Below, one piece after another: positions 11,691 to 22,516 of a DNA stretch of 64,000 bases (position 1 is the stretch's first letter; every line of letters begins with the position of its first letter). Source of the stretch: Fistulifera solaris (taxonomy: Eukaryota > Bacillariophyta > Bacillariophyceae > Naviculales > Stauroneidaceae); NCBI GenBank assembly GCA_030295235.1, contig AP026146.1, positions 372,001 to 436,000 on the forward strand. Direction: 5' to 3'. The notes under the pieces were generated by a model. It was not told the DNA's origin. It did not search any database and saw nothing but the letters and a program-made list of their open reading frames with translations. The translations under genes were made by a program, and so were the position numbers.

Positions 11691-12976
11691 TCACTTCAAA
11701 CCAATCGCCGTATCACCCGAAGAGCACGTTTTGAAATGCCCTCCGAATTTCCAATCCCATTTCTGGCATTGTCGACTACAATAATAGGCCTCCTTGCACT
11801 GCTCACAGCGCTGCACCTTCTTCACGTCCAAACTTCCGCACGCCTGACACGCTTTCGTCTTGGTCCAGCCAAAATACTGTTCGGTTTCTGCTTTACAGTG
11901 GGCCGCTTTGGAAGCGGGCGTGTCTTGACAGAATTTCGAGTGCAGCCCCATAATGTTGTCGCAATACTCTTGACACGCAGCGGAGCAATAATGAAAGTAC
12001 CAGCATTTCTTGCAGCGATGAGGGTGCGGATGACCCGGAATTTCAATGTTCGCACAAGCCGGAGCTGAGCATTTGGGAAAGTATCTCCAACGCTGAGGTG
12101 CCTGATCTTCTGTATACCGCATGAAACGTACCGAAAAGAATTTGCACTGCATCGAATTCCTAGCATTCCGGAGGATCGTCGTCTGGTGGTGCAACGCGGC
12201 GTCTGTGGGAATACGTTGCAACGGCGCGTTGGGGAAGCACCGTGCTTCCAAACCTTTGAGAACTTCATCCCAGCCTCCGAGCATATTCCAGTCTTTATCG
12301 AGTACATCCAACATGGCGCAACGACGCAAAATGGGAATAAAGTCGTCGGGCTCAAAGACGATCGAAAAGTCATACAGCGTATCCCATGTCTCACACGCCA
12401 CGGCCGCTAAGAATTCTTTGCCTTCAAAGTGAATGATAGTTTGACGAATATCTGTTTTATGATGCGGACAAGATTCGGCGAGACGAGGAAGGAGTTCCAA
12501 GGTATTTCGGCACATGAGAATCAATTCGCCTTTCAATGACACCCATTTTGGATTGGTGGACGTCAACATACTTCCGACAGCATGGTGCATAAGGAAATTG
12601 ATTTTATAGCGTGATTGTTTCATACTTTCTTTCATTTGACGCTGATCGGCTGCTGTGACAGTCTCTTTCTTCCACAAGGCCGTGGAGGCTAGCAATGTCG
12701 AGAGGACCGTCTGTTGCCAAATCTGATAAATATCTTGCACAATCTCTTTTGTTGCCGCGGATTGGGCCAGGAAATCTTGCAGTAACAATATCAATTCGTC
12801 ATCTTCCTGATATTCGAGTTGCAGATAAGGTTCCCCGTTCTGATCGCGACGGGTGTCACATTCTCGAAGCCAATGGAGATCGTCTAAATTCTCGGATTGG
12901 GCGATGGAGTCCGTCCCTTTGGAGGATTCTTTCACCAATTTGGTGTTGTGTTTTCTATTCTTTTACTTTTTACCAT
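11691..12976 (-). CDS. protein with two MYND-type zinc fingers
   Basis: About 428 residues. The first 290 have no recognised domain. The last 130 hold two Cys/His clusters: one around CSAPAC, then CKKCWYFHYCSAACQEYC with HSKFC, and a second, canonical MYND finger with CQACGS, CEQCKEAYYCSRQCQ, W and HFKTC. MYND fingers bind proline-rich peptides and occur in chromatin and ubiquitin-linked scaffolds. No SET domain is seen, so it is not an SMYD methyltransferase. The frame has no ATG at its head. The ATG at 12976 enters it if one T is added at the TT of 12939-12940, giving an N-terminus starting MVKSKRIENTTPN; this start is inferred. Confidence 0.8.
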
Positions 12977-13420
12977 AGTCTATTAAGAGGAATCAGTGTA
13001 ATGACACAAATTGAGAGGACGACAAGCTTGTGGAGATGCAGTTCAATTATCGGATAGCAAAGGTAACGCTTGTCGTGTTATCATCGTGATGAGTGAGCGG
13101 CGTGACGGGCAGCCAGCCATCATCAACGAACGCCTTGACGGTGTTCGAGTGCCGTTCTTGGCAACTCTAACCTTTATGAAGTGGCACAAGTGTCGCTAGA
13201 CACAAAAGACATAGCTATTCGGAGAGGGTTATGGTCTGTACGTCGACCGCACAGCCGTTGGAACCGTGCATCGATGGTTTTTGATCGTACTTCGGCGATC
13301 GACTAGGACCGTGGAATGAAGTTAGAGACTGGAAAGTCTTAGGCAAAGTATAATCTACCAATAGGATAGAAATACTAATATATTACGAAGTATAAACATA
13401 TGCTCTGTCAAAATTGTGAA
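12977..13420. other. intergenic, nothing recognised
   Basis: 444 bp between two minus-strand genes. It includes the upstream region of the MYND gene and the 3' region of the next gene. No motif stands out. Confidence 0.4.
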
Positions 13421-13933
13421 TTATGAATAAAGGGCCATGGAGGACACACCTATAGATGCCATCGAAAGACCTTTCACGAAATTTTTCCCAGAAAAAATCC
13501 GCCGGAATTTCCTTTTCGTCGTATCCACAACTGCACCTACAGATCCGGTCGACGATGATATTTCTCGTTGTTTCCGAATCTTCTGAACTTCCTTCTCGGC
13601 AGCCCGGACTTCTTCTTCAGAGAATCCCCAAACATTGAGTAGCAAATTTTTTCGAGTGATGCTGCTCATGCGCAAACTGCGCTTCGATTCCGGCTTGGAG
13701 CTTTCAAATTCATCAATATGAAGTGTAGGATTTTCCACAAACTCATTCCCCAAAGCAACGGGTGGACCGACTTTCGTTTCTGGATGCTCGCCAACGATCC
13801 GATTGAATTCGCGGACGGAGACTGTGCCGAACGAGACAGATTTCTTGTAGCGCGCTTCCGCCAGACTTGCTAGTGATGAGCAGGAGCTTTGTGATGGAAT
13901 TAATTCAACAGGATTGATATCTCGTGGACTCAT
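13421..13933 (-). CDS. small conserved-type stramenopile protein of unknown function
   Basis: An intact 170-residue frame with a clear ATG at 13933. I cannot assign a function. It carries the block VSFGTVSVREFNRIVGEHPE followed by GPPVALGNEF (residues 33-66). This pattern (aromatic V-x-V-R-E-[FY], then a [GD]-[ED]-[HN]-P turn and G-P-P) recurs in many short diatom proteins as far as I remember. A basic helical part follows, with EEEVRAAEKEVQKIRKQRE, and then KRKFRRIFSGKN. The end GLSMASIGVSSMALYS is mildly hydrophobic. The role is unknown. Confidence 0.6.
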   Translation of the reverse strand: MSPRDINPVELIPSQSSCSSLASLAEARYKKSVSFGTVSVREFNRIVGEHPETKVGPPVALGNEFVENPTLHIDEFESSKPESKRSLRMSSITRKNLLLNVWGFSEEEVRAAEKEVQKIRKQREISSSTGSVGAVVDTTKRKFRRIFSGKNFVKGLSMASIGVSSMALYS

Positions 13934-14622
13934 AGTTGTTGTTGTTTAATCTTTCGTTTTATGATTTCCTGGTGAAACGGCGAGGGCGCAAAATAGTTCG
14001 TGCCAACCTCGGGCCTTTCAGGTGAAAAAGTGAAAACAGTTCCTGGTCTACGTAGAGCTCTGTAGAAATGCTACCGCTGAACGCATCGGTGGACGAATCG
14101 TGCACCTCGTCAGCCTACAGTTTCGATCTACTATCATTTGATCCAGGAACTTCCAGCTCAGCAGCAGGGTCCCAACACGTCGTCTGCCAGCTGCCGGATT
14201 CAATTGGGACTGAGTCATAATTCGCAGTCATGAGTCAGGAACGGTCATCTATGGAGCGACAAATTTTTCGCAAAAGTCATAATAGTGTGCTCTATTACTC
14301 ATTAGATCTATCAACACAATGATCACTCGCCATTCACACCGGCAAACTCGTCTGTCATTATACTCCAGCTGACAACTTCAAAGATAGGGCAAATGTCGAC
14401 TACCTGGTATTGCACACGGTCATTGCTCTTTTCATTCCGGCTAATGCAGCCATCCCAAAACAATTAATTTTCTCAAGCGGTTGAATTTGTTTGAAGTAAT
14501 CATCATTTATCATTCCGTTCCAGTTCGTGCTTGAGCGATTGCTCTGTGAGGCTGCTTCCAGTATTGTCAATTGCTGCAGTTACTGCGCCGAGAAGTGCTG
14601 TGCCGTCTTATGGGTTGTTTTA
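13934..14622. other. intergenic, nothing recognised
   Basis: 689 bp holding the upstream region of the small unknown gene and the 3' flank of the transporter gene. No gene or repeat was seen. Confidence 0.4.
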
Positions 14623-15848
14623 CTATACAATGGAAGACAACTGTTTCAGAGGTGATGGCTCCGCCGGGGCACAGTAGCGTCTTTCGTTGCGCAAATAAGT
14701 AAAGGCTAGAAACCCCAAGACGCTCGTCAGCAATCCGAGCGCACCGATCCATGTCATGGGCACACCAAAGAAGATGCAGGTTGCGGCAATGGCAAAGAGG
14801 CGTCTTAAACAACCCAATGAGGAATATTGTAGAACCGAAAGCTTACTTAAACAATACGTGGATGCCCAGCTGGAGAGGTTACCGTGAGAATCGTCGAAAC
14901 TCTGTATCATAAGCAATCATACCTTTGATGGCACTTACTTATAGCTCACATAGCAAATACTGTTGATCAATGACAGTCGAATATAGTAAAGACAATCGAT
15001 ATGTGATGTCGTCCATAGAAGCCTCCAGATAAATGGAGCATAGCCAATCAGGGCGGGTACCGAGAGAACGGCAGCTCCCATTTGTTGAAATCGACACAAC
15101 AGATTGGCGTCATCGATTTGTAATGCCACACTAGAGGCCCTATACCTCTTTTGAAACATACAGCGAAAGGCAAAACACAAATTGGCAATCGTCACAATGA
15201 GTGATCCACAGACTAGTTGCGATTGGGTCGGCAAAGTCTCGAGCGTTGGATTGCCCCACGTACTTAACACGATGCCTCCCATCAGGAATGTGAGCGCCAC
15301 GGCTTCGAGAGAAGTGACATGGTCAATCTTCCACGCCAAGGCCACCGCCGTTGTAAACAAAGGATCCGTCGATTTGATGGTTTCCACGTAGGACGCTGCC
15401 GCGTGGCTAAATCCTGTATTCGATGACAAAAAGTCCAAACTATTGAACATTCCGGCCAACCAAAAATCGGCATATTCTTGCCAGATGGTGCTGAGCGATT
15501 TTTCTGCAAAGGGGAAGGCACTAAGCAATCATTCATGGTCAAGACGAGTCGTAGAATGGTCGAGGCGCACGTCAGTTGTTGCACGGTCAACAATAACGGA
15601 GGAACATGCCAGTCGGTCAATAAGATTTTTGTTGTCACAATAGCGCCGACTCCCACAAAATACCAAACGGCAATAATCAAAAGCAGTAAGACTCGTTCAC
15701 GTCGATCCGATGAAGACGACGATATTGTATCGATGGTTGGTGAAGAATGCTCGCGAGCTGGTGTGCCTACCAGCAGCGGCCATGCCGAGCCGTCTGGTTC
15801 GGTCGTTCCTGCTTGCGGAGAATCGGATCGGCTTCGAAACATTCCCAT
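14623..15848 (-). CDS. triose-phosphate-translocator-like / SLC35-type membrane transporter
   Basis: A drug/metabolite-transporter fold protein of the TPT/nucleotide-sugar group. The first membrane part reads VLLLLIIAVWYFVGVGAIVTT, then PPLLLTVQQLT. The diagnostic centre is TGFSHAAASYVETIKSTDPL, where the family has a conserved Ser-x-Thr..K-x-x-x-P block, followed by FLMGGIVLSTWG. The last part has LSKLSVLQYSSLGCLRR and FFGVPMTWIGALGLL. One intron is at 14870-14938 (69 bp). T5 at 15499-15503 is one base short. Corrected length is 385 residues. The hydrophilic, Ser-rich first 45 residues show no signal peptide, so a Golgi or ER membrane is more likely than the inner plastid envelope. The substrate is not predictable. 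Confidence 0.8.
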
Positions 15849-16564
15849 GGTTTGTTTTACTGATCTTTTTCAAGTGTGTTTGACTTGGTTTGGAGATAAA
15901 ATGGAAGATTATTATGTTAATGGAACGCCAAGATGTAACGTGGGAAAAGTCCTCACCAGAAAATTACCTCTCCGTCGATCTGCCATTATTTTTTCAAAAA
16001 TTCGATTTTCTCCGCCGCCTTCCGCCTTGTTTCGTCCTGGCTGTTCCGGGACTGAAGTTGAGTCGGAAAATGCCTACCCCTACTTTCTCATAGCTAGTAA
16101 AGGTGCAATCGACTTCGTTCATGGGTGCGGCATCATTATCATCATTATCATTATCATCATCATCATCATCATCAAGAGCAACTAGCAGAAACGTTCGAGG
16201 CCTCGTTTTATATCGATGGGTCTGTAATGGTTTGTATGCAGTCGTGAATTCTTCCGGGACTGCAAATTGGTGAGTCATAAAATGTTGATGTTCTACTCTT
16301 TGGTAACAAGCCTGTCGGATCGGGACTTGGAAGATCTTCGGTCGAGCTGACAACCCGCGCGATGAATGATGCGTTGACGAGGAATGACAATGATAACATC
16401 CTAATAACTACTACGTATTCCATGAAGAAAGAAATACTTTTATACTTGTTTGTGATTCTTCTATAAAAAAAATAGTCATCAAATAGTTCAGTCTCGGAAA
16501 CCCCCCGAAACGATAATTACCGCAACAAAGGTACAATTTTCTGCAAAAAGCCAACAAAAGCAAA
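15849..16564. other. divergent promoter region
   Basis: 716 bp between the transporter gene and the RGG protein gene. It carries an ATC/ATT microsatellite (separate entry) and no convincing ORF. Confidence 0.5.
16131..16174. repeat. ATC/ATT trinucleotide microsatellite
   Basis: Imperfect run of CAT/ATC/ATT triplets, 44 bp, with a perfect ATC stretch at its 3' end. Confidence 0.85.
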
Positions 16565-17718
16565 ATGCCAACAACAACGGGAGGCTGGGGCGATGAATCG
16601 TCTTCCGGTTCGGAAGATGAGGCTCCTATGGAACCGGAAATAAAAACGTCATCTCTGCAACATCAGCAAGCGGTCGGACGAGGAGGAAGACAACATCATC
16701 ATGAAGGAGGAAGACAACATCATCACGAAGGAGGAAGAGGACGACGTTCACCGGCTCGCGGAGATCGTTCGGGGCGAGGAACGGCTCGGGGAGGTCGTGT
16801 ACATCACGAGGACTGGAAAACGGCAGCCAAACAAGCCTCCATTCTTCCGGCAAGTGCGCCACCGGTCGATGGCTCTAGCTGGATGGCGCAACGACAAAAG
16901 AAATTAGAGGAACAAAAACAGCAGCAAGAGCAAATGCGACGAGAACAGAAACAACAACAAGAATTGGCATCCAAGGAACGTCGGGCCAGTCAATTTCAAG
17001 CACTTCATGCGGCGGTAAAAACAATGCAACAACAGGAAACTCCACAATCTTCTTTGCAACAGGCAGCGTCGAAAGAATCTTGGAGGGAGCGGGCCTCCCA
17101 TGAAGGTACGCTGAAACCAAGCAATGCTGGCCGCGGAAGGCACGGCGGCTCGGATTCCCACACTTGGCGTGAACGGTCCGCAATTGAAGAGAAAAACAGT
17201 GAGGATAACCGATCGAAAAATTCGAAAGGGGGACGGCACGGAAAAGGAGGTCGCGGAAAACAGGCGACGAAGCCAGTAGTTCTCAAGAAGCCAGTCGAGA
17301 CTGATAACAACGATCAATCCGCATCAAAAATGAAAGTAAAATACCTGCCAGATGGATCTATTGATATAACCAAGGCAGAAAGTACAAGTAAGCAATCGAA
17401 TGAGGCTAATACATCGTCTTTGCAAAAGCTTTGCATCCGCACGAAGCAGTTGCTGGGCGAGGAAGTGGACGCGGTGGTGGTCGTGATGATACACGAAGAG
17501 GTCGCAGTGATCGAGGCGGAGGACGCGATGACCCGGGTAGAGGTCGTAGTGACCGAGGCAGAGGGCGTGATGATGCAGGTAGAGGTCGAAGTGAACGAGG
17601 TGGAGGACGCGAAGAATCGGGCAATGGCCGGGGTGGTCGAGGTCGAGGTCGTAGTGCCAAAGGGAGGGGTCGCGATGAGAAGGGAAGAGGGCGCACCAAG
17701 ACGGGTACAGACTCTTGA
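16565..17718 (+). CDS. RGG-box RNA-binding-type protein
   Basis: A low-complexity protein of 384 residues after correction. The N-terminus is acidic (GGWGDESSSGSEDE). Then come a tandem duplication of GGRQHHHE, a first RG cluster, a long Gln/Glu coiled segment (residues 105-160, QKKLEEQKQQQEQM), and a C-terminal block of some 80 residues with repeated RGRSDRGGGRDD-type units. The C-terminal block is read only if one A is added to A4 at 17424-17427. The uncorrected frame instead gives an unnatural Val/Glu-rich tail ending at 17743. RGG boxes bind RNA and are arginine-methylation targets (general knowledge). Relation to HABP4/Stm1-like proteins is possible but unproven. Confidence 0.65.
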
Positions 17719-17812
17719 TCGTTCTAATTGGACTCCAACCTAGAGAGCTGGCTTGGAATGTGATGTGGCAGTACTAAAGAAAATATGATATCATTATTTA
17801 TGCGACGATCAA

Positions 17813-19066
17813 CTAATTTGTTTCGTTCCGGGCTCCTAATTGTGCAAGGTACTTTTGCGCTCGCTGTTCAAGACTTTGCGCATCCTCAATACTTCGCTGC
17901 ATCTTCAAGAAATGAAGTAACAACTGATTATATACATCCATCTTCCCTGGGTAGCAGTTGTGCAAGCAGTCGCCTTGATGAGAGCGGTGCAAGTCCGGCC
18001 TTAAGATGTTCAAGTCATAGCCGTCAATGACTTCGTACATCAAACCTGACGCATTCAATTCATGTAGAAAGAGTTGGTTTTGTTTTTGGTAATCATACCA
18101 GTGATACGTGATAGTGTGATCGTTGTAATTGTCGAGGTTGGAGATAAGCGATTCCATTGCTGCAATATCATTGACTGGTTCCGAATAATTTCCACAACCT
18201 GGATGCCCTGGGACACTGGTCCGCCAAAAGAAATGGCATTTAATATCATAATCTTCACACTTGTTTTGCCATGCTCGTATTTCCTCGATCTGATCGCGGA
18301 ATTCCCTCACCGTTCTGGTATCGTTAACCCAATGAGCACCACGATTCAGAATCAACACAGTAGGAAAATCGACATCAAACGATTCCGTCAACTTGTACAA
18401 ACGATGATCGTTGCGCCAAACAAATTTCGTCTTGTGATTACAAGCCCACTGATGATGATTCTTATTCTCAGTCTTGCTTCTGTGTTGTGAGCTTTGATAA
18501 ACTGTTTGTCCTAGAAGTTGTAATAAGGATGAATACATTTCCCAGTTCAATGAATCTCCGATGATCGATACCGTTGCAAAGGGCAGCAAATTACAGAAAT
18601 CTTGGGCATTCCAACGAGATAGTTTGCATGATTTCTCTTGAGGGACCCATTCCCAAGTTTTCCATGGTACCTGCTTGTAGTAATATTCGGGAAAGCAACG
18701 AAGATGCGACGTTCTTGAAATGTAGGGCACTTCTTCCATCTCAGCAGCTTGCCATTGACCAGTTTTGATTTGTTCTCTAGTGCAAAGGATTTCGTCTGAG
18801 GTGCTGCTCCTGTTTGTACCCCCAGACTGTGACCAGCCATTTGATGTTTTGTGAATGTCGACAGGAGGTATCGCATCAGTTTGAGCAATTTCACTTGCAG
18901 TGACAAAAGAGGGTGCAACAAGAGTAGACGTGTCGAAGGAAGAGATTGTCCACCAAGCTGCAGAAATGGACTGGTAAAACTGGAAAATCAGAAGGAAAAT
19001 TATCCCTGATATTGCCGTTTGAGTTTGAAGAAACGAAATTTCGAACGTGCGATCAGTTCTTGCCAT
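17813..19066 (-). CDS. PC-esterase / TBL-like Golgi-type protein, copy 1
   Basis: A type II membrane protein of 417 residues. A short cytosolic end is followed by an anchor (GIIFLLIFQFYQS). The lumenal part has CTREQIKTGQW and HLRCFPEYYYKQVPW, then the GDSL box as SIIGDSLNWEMYSSLLQ. Further on are VLILNRGAHWVNDT and CHFFWRTSVPGHPGCG, and the DxxH-type end GDCLHNCYPGKMDVYNQ. The GDSL and DCLH boxes supply the expected Ser and Asp/His of the esterase triad. Plant TBL proteins O-acetylate wall polysaccharides; the diatom substrate is unknown. The frame is intact. The ATG at 19066 was chosen because earlier starts are not ATG. A paralogue lies at 22517. Confidence 0.8.
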   Translation of the reverse strand: MARTDRTFEISFLQTQTAISGIIFLLIFQFYQSISAAWWTISSFDTSTLVAPSFVTASEIAQTDAIPPVDIHKTSNGWSQSGGTNRSSTSDEILCTREQIKTGQWQAAEMEEVPYISRTSHLRCFPEYYYKQVPWKTWEWVPQEKSCKLSRWNAQDFCNLLPFATVSIIGDSLNWEMYSSLLQLLGQTVYQSSQHRSKTENKNHHQWACNHKTKFVWRNDHRLYKLTESFDVDFPTVLILNRGAHWVNDTRTVREFRDQIEEIRAWQNKCEDYDIKCHFFWRTSVPGHPGCGNYSEPVNDIAAMESLISNLDNYNDHTITYHWYDYQKQNQLFLHELNASGLMYEVIDGYDLNILRPDLHRSHQGDCLHNCYPGKMDVYNQLLLHFLKMQRSIEDAQSLEQRAQKYLAQLGARNETN

Positions 19067-19715
19067 CGTATTAACTCTTTCCACTTGATCAAGAACACCA
19101 GGGTCTAAGATAACCACTTTCTTTCATGATCCATCATCTTTCCATTTTGTGCTAGAAAGCGCAAGAAGTGAGACGCTCATCATTCCAGGTAAACATCACA
19201 TCACAAACATGATCACAAATCCGCACCTTTTCTTGTAACTTGAAACGGTGAAGGCTTACAGTAATACAGTACACTGCAATAACCGTCGAGGGAGCGAGCA
19301 TGACCACACAGCTACGGTATCATCTTCTGAACTGAAAAATTTCGCGCGAGCACACCCATGTGCGCGCCACAATTCTAGTGCTATTTAGGAAACATCACAT
19401 AGGCTCTCGTGCGCGTAGGTTTTCCGCGCCGTTAATGGAATTCGTCACGCCGGCGTCCTCGAGTTCAAGGTAATTGGCTCTTTTCCCTAAGTAGAATTTC
19501 CCGCGCCTCGCTAAAATTGAAATTCAGTCGAATACAACTATACATTGCTGTATTTATATTTACACGCACGAGCCGACCGACCATACGAGACATACGAAGG
19601 GAACAACCTTCATTCAACTCTCGGCATTCTTCACATTTTGAAGACCGCTTTCTTCACGCTTTTGATCAAATTACTTGCCATCCTCATTCAACAGGCCTAC
19701 TTGAACCGCTTGATT
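19067..19715. other. divergent promoter region
   Basis: 649 bp between PC-esterase copy 1 and the Cys-cluster protein gene. GC-rich words such as CGCGCGAGCAC and GCGCGCCAC occur near 19345-19370. No gene seen. Confidence 0.5.
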
Positions 19716-22384
19716 ATGGAGCCATCAGCTGATAAGGCAATCGTAATTTCCAAGTCTATGTCTCACGATGAATCGATGGGTGGCAGTGAAAGCCGCGAAG
19801 AGATAACTGGCCATCGAGACAAGCACGGCGACGACCGCGACAACTCTCGAATGAAAGGCGGTAACGAAGTTTTTCCACAAAATGGCGGCCATTATGGATA
19901 TCCTCAACAGCAGCATCAGCAGCAGCAGAAAATGAACATGCGGGCCCCTTACCCGATGGTTCGCGGTAACGCGCCTCCTCCCTATGGCTTTCCCCATCAT
20001 GGTTTCATGGGCAACTCGTACGGTGGTCATCCGTCTCATTACCACGGTCACTTTCCTGTTCCACCGTATGGCGCTGGACCGTACGGGGGTGGTCATCCTG
20101 GAGCTATGAAAGCACCTGGTTACCATCCTCACCCGCATCATCATCACCCTCAGTACCAAGGCGCTCACTATGGAATACCACCGACCTACCCTCACAGCCA
20201 TCCGCAAGGTCCTGGCTACGGAAGTCAAGTTAACCCGTCCGATTCAGCTTCGATTTCAAGTAAAAGCAGCATGAACTCAAAGAAGAAGCGGACTTTCGAT
20301 GGAGTACATGTAAATAGCCTTCCGAACTCTTACTCCTTCCGCCGAACTGACAGCAACAGCAGTACAGCTAGTACGCTTACAGCTGGTAACAACACAAGCA
20401 TGGAGACAAACCAAACCGATGATTCGCAGCAAAAGCGCGACCGGGATGAAAAGTCTTTCTGGGGTTTTGAACATGGATCGGATGGATTTCGATGATCGGC
20501 ATAGTCATCATGACGTAAGAAACGGCAACCATAGACGGTCCAATTCGGGCGACTCGACCGCTTCAAGTCTCAGCGCTTGTGGTTTTAGCCTCGCATCGAT
20601 TGAAGGTCAGCATGGTACGTCAAGTGAACTAGTTATGCTTTCCGTTCGTTATCGTGCTTGTCTGACAACGCTTTACAGATGATAGCAGCAAAGCATCGAT
20701 CAAACGACAGAAAAAATTGGTTGTTGATACAAGTGTGCGCCCATCGTCGAGTTGTTCTCATTCTATTGAAGTTGACCAATCGTCCAAATTCGAACAAATG
20801 TCGATCGAACACAAGCAACTAGATTCGAACACGTCTGCAGCCAGTTCCACCAGTGGGAGAAACATTTTTCTTGCTCTGTCGTCCTCTCCGATGAATGCCG
20901 TCGATGTTGATGCTACTCCGCTGAAGACCAATACGACGAAGAAGAACGATCAAATTTTCAAAAGTAAAGGAATGCAATCAACTGGATTGGACGGACACCC
21001 TCCGTCCGACACCCCTACACCTCCTGCACATGTTGACATAGAAGACGCGGTTGTTCACGAAGACCACAACATGTTGAATCGTCATCTCAGGGGTCAATCT
21101 TTCACACCCTTGCCACATTTCTCATCAGTTAATGTTCCTGGGGCGTCTCCCTCAAACGCCGCCTTTGCTTCTATGATCAACCCACAACTCTCTTGGAGTA
21201 TTGCGGGAGATACTCCATCGCTGGCAGACTTGGCTGAATGGGAGGACGATTCTAAATCTAAGCCGCGACCCAGTTCTACCACAAGTATGGAGTCAAGAAC
21301 TCTGCCAGTCAGTCCGCACGATTTCCAAGCCTGGAAGGAGGAACATGACATGGCTGATCATGCAATGAGTGGGACGACAACGCCACTTCCAATGTTCTTT
21401 GAAAACACAAATGAGTCAAACGAAAATCGGCAGATGCCATCATCACGAAAGGCATCTTCACACGGCGATGTCCATCCCTATTTTCCTGGTAGCTCGAATG
21501 TGAAACCATTACGCCCTGACCAGCATGGTCTGTGGAATCAGACGCCAATGTTCGTCGGGTCGGACGATAACAACTACATGCCAAGTCCGCACGAGCGTGA
21601 CTATTATGCATATCACCATATGGGGCATGGCGGACCGGGTGATCGCATCAGGAATCTTCGTGGGCGTGTCCATCCTGGTCATCCCTATCATCCAATGCCT
21701 ATGCATATGGCCCCAACGATGTCCGGCCACCTTCCAATGACTTCTCCGATGGGAATGAACGGAGGAAAGGGCATGTGGAGTCCGCACCCTGGAATGCAGG
21801 GAAGTATGCCTAGTCCTCACCACATGGGCTCCCCGCTAGCTGGTATGGCTCAGTCGAAGCGAAAATGTGTTCCAATCAAGGCTCCCATTCCGTCGAAGTT
21901 CCAAGGTGATATCGAGAAAAACAAGAGTCTTCCTGTTCCTGAATTTACCAGCCTTGTCAACTTTCCTTCTCACATGTCTCAGAAGCAAGCTGTTAACCTC
22001 CCTGATGGCATGCGTTGTTGTGTTATGTGCGGACAAGCATGCCCTTGCTCAACAGGAAACAAGGGAAAGAAGGGGAAATCTAAGGAAGGCGGTCTTCCAA
22101 ACCAAAACGAACATCTCAGTGATAAAAACAGCGGATATGCCATCATTCCGTCTCAAAATAAAGGCCTGTGTACCCACTGTGATGTTAATGTCTGGGTCGT
22201 TGTTACTAGCGGCTTGGAAATCAAGTGGTGCAAAGGATGCAAAAACTTTCGGCCGTGGGCAGCCTTTGGAGATAAAGGCCTTGCTACAAAGTGTCTACGA
22301 TGCCGTGAAAGACAACGCGAGAAGTATGCTCTTCAGAAAGAAGAGAAGGACAAGTCTCGCATCGAAACAGATATCGTAGCATAA
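19716..22384 (+). CDS. large disordered protein with C-terminal Cys clusters, possible regulator
   Basis: About 867 residues, not a family I can name. Exons are 19716-20614 and 20679-22384 (64-bp GT-AG intron, phases agree). The G4 run at 20461-20464 is one base too long. The body is rich in His, Pro, Gly, Met and Ser (QQQHQQQQ, HPHHHHPQ, MHMAPTMSGHLPM). The last 130 residues are ordered: MRCCVMCGQACPCS, then LCTHCDVNVWVV, IKWCKGCKNFRPWAAFG, TKCLRCRERQREKY and a charged tail. The CxxC pairs look like two zinc-binding sites followed by a basic helix, which suggests nucleic-acid or protein binding. The His/Gln/Met-rich body resembles activation domains. A transcription-factor role is inference. 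Confidence 0.6.
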
Positions 22385-22516
22385 TGTTACACGCGAGAAG
22401 ATAGCACACAATTAACGGATTTAAACACGTTAAACAAATCATCAATGCCCTTATCCGTGATCATTGTTTTATGTACTATATACTTTATTCAATTGCTTTA
22501 GTAATTCTTCGCGTCG

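Noticed and set aside
16565-17743. Val/Glu-rich tail of the RGG protein in the uninterrupted frame
   Set aside because: The tail is the RGG repeat read out of frame; the shifted frame gives regular RGRSDRGGGRDD units.
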